The notes below the pieces were generated by a model. That model worked only from the letters and a program-made list of their open reading frames with translations. It had not been told where the DNA came from and did no database searches. This document shows positions 6,885 through 10,553 of a stretch of 10,553 bases of DNA, one piece after another. This DNA is from Micavibrio aeruginosavorus. Lineage in GTDB: Bacteria > Pseudomonadota > Alphaproteobacteria > Micavibrionales > Micavibrionaceae. The DNA is taken from positions 1 through 10,553 of the forward strand of contig QFOT01000069.1 in the NCBI GenBank assembly GCA_003241285.1, written 5' to 3'. The translations under genes were made by a program, and so were the position numbers. Numbering within the stretch: position 1 is the first letter of the stretch; each line of letters starts with the position of its first letter.

Positions 6885-6892
6885 AACTCACA

Positions 6893-7675
6893 ATGCGTAA
6901 ACTGATGGCACTGCTTAAATTTGCCGCAATGGCACTGGTATCTATTGCCACTATTCCGTTTCAGGCTTTAATTCTTTTATTTGCTAAAGGTAAAGCGTCT
7001 TATTTTATACCGCAATTCTGGCATAAAATGATTAGCTGCATATTAGGGCTGGAAACTGAATTTATCGGTAAGCCTGTCGCGGAAACTCAGGTATTTTTCG
7101 TCGGCAACCACCTGTCTCATTTTGATATATTTATCTTAGGCAGCAGGATACGCGCATCTTTCGTTGCAAAAGACGACCTTGCGAAATGGCCTGTTATCGG
7201 CTTTCTATGCCGATTGCAGCAGACCGCTTTTATAAGTCGCTCCAGTGGCCAGGCCAGCAAAGCCCGCAACAACATCAGGTCAATGCTGGACCGTGGTAAA
7301 AATATCATATTATTCCCCGAAGGTACTTCGACGCGCGGCGAAACAGTTCTTGATTTCAAATCCTCCCTTTTTTCCCTTCCCCTTGAGTATGCGGAAAAAG
7401 GAGTTGTCATTCAGCCATTTACTATAAAACTTATTGAAGTCGACGGAGTGCCTGCACAATGCACCGACTTACGCGACTTGTATTCATGGGACCGAGATAA
7501 CCCGATTGATATGGGGCCGCATATATGGAACTTTGCCCAGACTAAGGGTGCAAAACTTCAGATTATCTTTCATGATCCCGTCATGGTGCAAACAGGAGAA
7601 GACCGCAAATCCCTATCCCAAAGGCTACAGGAAATCGTTGCCTCTCCCCTTGTACAAAGTCCGGCGGCAGTCTAG
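6893..7675 (+). CDS. olsA: OlsA-like lyso-ornithine lipid O-acyltransferase (PlsC family)
   Basis: This 260-residue 1-acyl-glycerol-3-phosphate acyltransferase (PlsC) family member likely adds the second acyl chain to lyso-ornithine lipid at the inner membrane. An N-terminal hydrophobic helix (about residues 6-31) anchors it. The catalytic HX4D motif appears as NHLSHFD (72-78). Motif II follows near FVAKDDL (90-96), the substrate-binding motif FPEGTS is at 141-146, and the proline-containing motif IV is VVIQPFTI (171-178). Length fits OlsA. Its position 8 bases after olsB favours OlsA over a general phosphatidic-acid-forming PlsC, but sequence alone does not exclude that second activity; some OlsA proteins are reported to have both. 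Only weak ribosome signals precede the ATG, so translational coupling with olsB is plausible. Confidence 0.88.
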   Translation: MRKLMALLKFAAMALVSIATIPFQALILLFAKGKASYFIPQFWHKMISCILGLETEFIGKPVAETQVFFVGNHLSHFDIFILGSRIRASFVAKDDLAKWPVIGFLCRLQQTAFISRSSGQASKARNNIRSMLDRGKNIILFPEGTSTRGETVLDFKSSLFSLPLEYAEKGVVIQPFTIKLIEVDGVPAQCTDLRDLYSWDRDNPIDMGPHIWNFAQTKGAKLQIIFHDPVMVQTGEDRKSLSQRLQEIVASPLVQSPAAV

Positions 7676-7701
7676 GGTAGAGCCGCAAAAAGAGGTGCAT
7701 T

Positions 7702-7917
7702 ATGGGCTTTGATAAAACCGAAACTACGAAACTTGAAAAATACCTGCAGAATAAGTTCGGCAATCCAGGCTTGGCCTTGCGTTCCCGCCAGACAGGCGAT
7801 TCTCTAGAAGTCCTTTTGAATGGGGAATTTCTGGGCGTCATCTACAAAGACGAAGAAGACGGCGAGCTGGCTTATGACTTCAATATGGCCATTCTGGACA
7901 TCGATCTGGACGCCTGA
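7702..7917 (+). CDS. Small DUF3126-type conserved protein
   Basis: A 71-residue acidic cytoplasmic protein of unknown function. It starts with a helix (TETTKLEKYLQNKFGN) and then has a strand-rich part, SLEVLLNGEFLGVIYKDEED (residues 34-53), ending in FNMAILDIDLDA. I recognise this pattern as the DUF3126 family, which I recall as almost confined to alphaproteobacteria and of this length. A good ribosome site (GAGGT at 7692-7696) precedes the ATG by 5 bases. It begins 26 bases after olsA with no terminator between, so it is probably the third gene of the ornithine-lipid transcript; a role in lipid synthesis is not implied by that alone. Confidence 0.88.
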   Translation: MGFDKTETTKLEKYLQNKFGNPGLALRSRQTGDSLEVLLNGEFLGVIYKDEEDGELAYDFNMAILDIDLDA

Positions 7918-7962
7918 TCTTAGTTCTTTGCTTTTTTAGCCCTGTTTCAGGTACACTATTAG

Positions 7963-8005
7963 GAATTAAGCCCGTTGAAACGGGCATGACAAATTCTGTT
8001 TTTTT
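7963..8005 (+). terminator. Possible terminator or leader hairpin after the DUF3126 gene
   Basis: A six-pair hairpin, GCCCGT-TGAA-ACGGGC (7970-7985), is flanked by an outer pairing GAATT (7963-7967) with AATTC (7992-7996), separated from the inner stem by an uneven internal loop. A run of seven T follows at 7999-8005. The outer pairing brings the T run close to the stem, which would suit an intrinsic terminator, but the geometry is not classical. If the next gene's promoter lies upstream (a weak TTGCTT 7928 / TACACT 7952 pair), this structure would instead be in its leader. Confidence 0.4.
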
Positions 8006-8051
8006 GCCTATGATGGAAAAAATACAGTTTTTGCATTGAGCGAGGGTTTGC

Positions 8052-9005
8052 ATGGCGTCTAAAAGATTTATTCCATTGGCTTTGGCAGGACTCTTTATCC
8101 TATCCTGCCCATCACTCACTCAGGCTAACCCAATTGTTGTCACTCCATCTGCCTCGGGAACACCCGCCTCCAGCAGTTCAAGCACTTCTGTTATAGATAA
8201 AGTTTGCGATCCTGAGCTTTTTTTGCGCATGAAGCAAAAAGCACAATGGGAAGCGCAGCGTGAAAATTATGTTACCCAAAGCATTATTGTCGCCCCAAGC
8301 TCCATTTTTACCAATACCTGTTATAAAAAGCAGCTGGGCGTCACAATGGACAAGCTGGGTCTTGAAGAAACAAGCGGCAACAGCAGCAGCAAGAAAAAAT
8401 TCGAAGATGATGTAGCTGAAAATTCCACTATTTCGAATGAATTCGAAGATCCTGAATCTGACGGCCAAAAAAGCACAAGCAAGCCAACATCAAGCTCTGA
8501 TTTCGAGTGTGATGCCATGTCAAAATTATGGGAGCAATCAGCCTGTGCCAACTTCAAGCATGGCAATCTTCCTTCTCTCGCTGAAACTGGAGCGACCGGC
8601 ACTGATAGCGATTCTCGTAAATATATCGATGCGGATGGCAAAGAACAGGCCTGTACGACCGGTAAAGATGATACTTCAGCCGGGTCGAGCCCTTTCAAAT
8701 TCGACCAGTTTAAAGAAGACGTCTACGGCACGGACGATAATCCAGGCACAAATCTCGCCGGTTATACAAAACCTGATCCCGAACTTTGTAAAAGGCTCCC
8801 CTTCAGCGAGCTTGGCAATCTTACGGACTCCAAGGGTAATAAACTCTGTACCCAGCAACCCGGTCAGCAAGATCTTTGTGCTGTTGGAAAATCAACCGGC
8901 ACGCCATGGCCTGGAGATACATCCATCAATGGTATCTACTGCACGAATAAAGGTTGTAGCGCGCAACTGGTCAGCGGCAAGCTGATCTGCAAAAAAACAC
9001 CCTAA
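8052..9005 (+). CDS. Secreted cysteine-rich protein of unknown function
   Basis: I do not recognise a named family for this 317-residue protein. It has a signal peptide (MASKRF, then a hydrophobic core) with likely cleavage after LTQA at residue 25. A Cys at 19 follows ILS, a poor lipobox, so a lipoprotein is possible but less likely. The mature part holds 11 cysteines (52, 90, 153, 165, 201, 246, 266, 276, 297, 302, 313). It is built of short Cys-containing blocks separated by hydrophilic, Ser/Asp/Lys-rich low-complexity linkers, notably 106-152. The best-conserved-looking part is residues 52-91, with CDPELFLRMKQKAQWEAQRE and then SSIFTNTCY. From memory this recalls small secreted proteins encoded with conjugation or type IV secretion genes in alphaproteobacteria, but no such genes are nearby. 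GAGGG at 8042-8046 is a strong ribosome site. A strong terminator follows the stop. Confidence 0.83.
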   Translation: MASKRFIPLALAGLFILSCPSLTQANPIVVTPSASGTPASSSSSTSVIDKVCDPELFLRMKQKAQWEAQRENYVTQSIIVAPSSIFTNTCYKKQLGVTMDKLGLEETSGNSSSKKKFEDDVAENSTISNEFEDPESDGQKSTSKPTSSSDFECDAMSKLWEQSACANFKHGNLPSLAETGATGTDSDSRKYIDADGKEQACTTGKDDTSAGSSPFKFDQFKEDVYGTDDNPGTNLAGYTKPDPELCKRLPFSELGNLTDSKGNKLCTQQPGQQDLCAVGKSTGTPWPGDTSINGIYCTNKGCSAQLVSGKLICKKTP

Positions 9006-9014
9006 ATACTAATT

Positions 9015-9039
9015 CCTGATTGGTTTTCGACAAATCAGG
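9015..9039 (+). promoter_or_regulatory. Possible alternative hairpin overlapping the terminator before waaA
   Basis: CCTGATT (9015-9021) is complementary to AATCAGG (9033-9039), which is also the 5' arm of the terminator just downstream. The two pairings exclude each other, as in an attenuator. The 7-pair stem is weaker than the 11-pair terminator, so it may merely be a chance repeat. No leader peptide or known ligand-binding fold is visible. Confidence 0.25.
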
Positions 9040-9066
9040 CCCTATGCTCGGGCCTGATTTTTCTTT
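9032..9066 (+). terminator. Intrinsic terminator between the secreted-protein gene and waaA
   Basis: A perfect 11-pair stem, AAATCAGGCCC (9032-9042) with GGGCCTGATTT (9050-9060), closes a 7-base loop and runs directly into TTTTTCTTT. This is a textbook rho-independent terminator for the upstream gene. It ends only about 18 bases before the waaA start, which leaves almost no room for a waaA promoter downstream of it. Confidence 0.85.
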
Positions 9067-9083
9067 AGCAAAAGACCGGGTAA

Positions 9084-10388
9084 ATGGACGCTTTCTGGAT
9101 ATATAAAAAGACGATGGTTTTAGGTACGCCTGTCCTGAAAACATTATTATCCCGCCGCGTCAAAAAAGGGAAAGAAGATCCCGATCGTCTTGGCGAGCGC
9201 AAAGGTATTGCCTCCCTACCCCGGCCATCCGGTCCCCTTATCTGGATGCATGTGGCAAGTGTCGGTGAAGCGCAGTCGATTATGAGCCTTATCCATCTTA
9301 TGCTCGATCAGAATAAACAGCTTCATGTTCTTGTCACCAGCGTCACAAAAACTTCTGCGGAAATCCTGTCCCGACAACTTCCCGACCGTGCCATTCATCA
9401 ATATGCGCCTGTCGATCACCCTGACTGGGTACGGTCTTTCCTTGACCATTGGCATCCTAATCTTGCTCTTTGGGCTGAATCAGAACTTTGGCCGGCGATG
9501 CTTACTTTCCTGAAAAAGCGGCATATTCCATCTGCACTTATTAATGCGCATATGTCGCCTAAATCTTTTCGCAACTGGAAACGCGCACCGGATTTTGCGC
9601 GTAGTCTCCTGTCATCTTTTCTGGTTATTCTGGCACAGAGCAAACAGGATGCCGAGTATTACGCAGAATTCGCACCACATAATGTAGTCGTCACGGAAAA
9701 TATTAAATATGCAGCCAGGCCTTTGGCTGTTGACGAAACTCATTTAGGCGCTTTGAAATCAGCAGTTGCCAATCGCCCTGTCTGGCTTTATGCCAGCTCC
9801 CATGACGGAGAAGAAGATCTGGCCTGCGCTGTCCATAACGAACTAAAATTGCATTTTCCTAATCTTCTCACGATTATTGCGCCGCGCCATCCGGACAGGC
9901 GGGAAGCTATTTTAAAAGTCATTGAAGAAAACGAGCTAAATGCAATCTTGCGCGGGCCTGATAAAAACCTGCCTTCGACCGCCGATCAGGTTTATATTGT
10001 CGACACTATGGGCGAATTAGGTCTTTTATATAAAACGGCTCCTTTAGCTGTTATTGGCAGGAGTTTCAGCAATGACGGTGGCGGAGGGCATAATCCTGTA
10101 GAGCCGGCCTTGCTCGGCTGCGCTGCGCTGCATGGGCCGAACATACAGAATTCTCAGGAATTATATGACGGGATGGACGCTGCAGGGGCAGCTCTGCTTG
10201 TCAGGGAGAAAAAAGAATTGGCATCAGTCATCAAAAAGCTTTTATCCAATCCGGATGATCTAGCTGCCTTGCAAAAAGCCGGATATGATTTCGCCACGGC
10301 AAAAGCAAATGTATTAGATAAAGTGCTCTACGAACTTGAACCCGTATTTCTGGAAGCTCATCTCCCTACCCCGAAAGCTGCATCATGA
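9084..10388 (+). CDS. waaA: 3-deoxy-D-manno-octulosonic acid (Kdo) transferase
   Basis: WaaA (KdtA) transfers Kdo from CMP-Kdo to the lipid A precursor at the cytoplasmic face of the inner membrane, the step linking lipid A to the core. The 434 residues match the usual length. A short N-terminal hydrophobic or amphipathic stretch (3-22) is followed by the conserved GERKG at 37-41, whose Glu corresponds to the proposed catalytic base. WMHVASVGE is at 54-62 and LWAESELWP at 129-137. The C-terminal CMP-Kdo-binding half has PRHPDR (267-272) and GGGGHNPVEPALLG (332-345). The ATG at 9084 has only a weak ribosome site (CCGGG), but conserved sequence begins immediately after it. The stop overlaps the lpxK start as ATGA, indicating translational coupling. 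Whether it adds one or two Kdo residues cannot be read from the sequence. Confidence 0.97.
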   Translation: MDAFWIYKKTMVLGTPVLKTLLSRRVKKGKEDPDRLGERKGIASLPRPSGPLIWMHVASVGEAQSIMSLIHLMLDQNKQLHVLVTSVTKTSAEILSRQLPDRAIHQYAPVDHPDWVRSFLDHWHPNLALWAESELWPAMLTFLKKRHIPSALINAHMSPKSFRNWKRAPDFARSLLSSFLVILAQSKQDAEYYAEFAPHNVVVTENIKYAARPLAVDETHLGALKSAVANRPVWLYASSHDGEEDLACAVHNELKLHFPNLLTIIAPRHPDRREAILKVIEENELNAILRGPDKNLPSTADQVYIVDTMGELGLLYKTAPLAVIGRSFSNDGGGGHNPVEPALLGCAALHGPNIQNSQELYDGMDAAGAALLVREKKELASVIKKLLSNPDDLAALQKAGYDFATAKANVLDKVLYELEPVFLEAHLPTPKAAS

Positions 10389-10553
10389 AAACACCTGGCT
10401 TCTGGTATCAAAAATCATCCGGTTTAGAAAAAATACTCTCGCCGCTTTCTGATCTTTATACAAAGATTGGACGCCGCCACAGGGAAAAATCCCAGCCTCG
10501 CAAACTTTCTATTCCGGTTATCTGTGTTGGTAACATCGTTTCCGGCGGCAGCG
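10385..10553 (+). CDS. lpxK: Tetraacyldisaccharide 4'-kinase, N-terminal fragment (cut by right edge)
   Basis: LpxK phosphorylates the 4' position of the tetraacyl disaccharide to give lipid IVA, the substrate of WaaA, at the inner membrane. Only the first 56 residues are in the window. They begin MKTPGFWYQKSSGLEKILSP and reach PVICVGNIVSGGS, which is the characteristic stretch just before the family's P-loop (GKTP); the window ends there. The N-terminal pattern of K-x-P-x-F-W, then P-L-S-D-L-Y, then a basic region and the PVICVGN strand is diagnostic. It overlaps waaA by four bases (ATGA at 10385-10388), so the two lipid A genes are translated together. Confidence 0.95.
   Translation, partial: MKTPGFWYQKSSGLEKILSPLSDLYTKIGRRHREKSQPRKLSIPVICVGNIVSGGS

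Noticed and set aside
7245..7712. Other-frame open stretches inside and after olsA (7245-7427 and 7434-7712)
   Set aside because: They are shadows of olsA, which is intact with all acyltransferase motifs in one frame, so no frameshift is indicated.
8178..8985. Long opposite-strand and other-frame stretches within the secreted-protein gene
   Set aside because: None has a signal, ribosome site or family motif, while the chosen frame has a signal peptide, a strong ribosome site and a terminator after its stop.
1..10553. CRISPR arrays, insertion sequences, toxin-antitoxin pairs and riboswitches
   Set aside because: No regular repeats, transposase motifs, small overlapping gene pairs or recognisable riboswitch core were seen on either strand by reading.

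Overview
The window looks like chromosomal DNA of an alphaproteobacterium of moderate GC. The signs are a DUF3126-type small protein (as far as I recall, a mainly alphaproteobacterial family), an olsB-olsA pair in tandem, waaA overlapping lpxK, and envelope proteins of a kind I associate with Rhodospirillales-like genomes. Genus cannot be called from sequence alone. Both tRNA genes encode their own CCA ends. There are no insertion sequences, phage genes, CRISPR arrays or obvious transferred islands, and coding density is high.

Left block (1-3780, minus strand): an assembly module of a type IV pilus or type II secretion-like machine, read right to left. It encodes a GspE/PilB ATPase with an MshEN-like N-terminal domain, a GspF/PilC inner-membrane platform protein, and the N-terminal part of a PilM/GspL-like protein that runs off the left edge. 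The last gene has no ATG and appears to start at TTG, as does the platform gene. Together they would form the inner-membrane motor that drives pilin or pseudopilin assembly.

Middle block (3781-5933): an AT-rich divergent intergenic region, an unrecognised 148-residue protein on the plus strand, tRNA-Arg(ACG) on the minus strand, a 380-residue exported coiled-coil protein with an OmpA-like C-terminus behind a good sigma-70-type promoter, and tRNA-Arg(CCT) starting only 6 bases after that gene's stop.

Right block (5934-10553, plus strand): lipid and envelope genes. olsB and olsA should make ornithine lipid in two acylation steps (N-acylation of ornithine, then O-acylation of lyso-ornithine lipid). 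They are followed by the DUF3126 protein, a secreted cysteine-rich protein of unknown role, a strong intrinsic terminator with a possible competing upstream arm, then waaA (Kdo transfer to lipid A) overlapping the start of lpxK (lipid A 4'-kinase), which is cut by the right edge.

No clearly new multi-gene system is visible. The most open questions are the cysteine-rich secreted protein, the 380-residue envelope protein, the 148-residue orphan, possible c-di-GMP control of the pilus ATPase, and the possible attenuator-like leader before waaA. No stretch over 300 bases lacks a gene.
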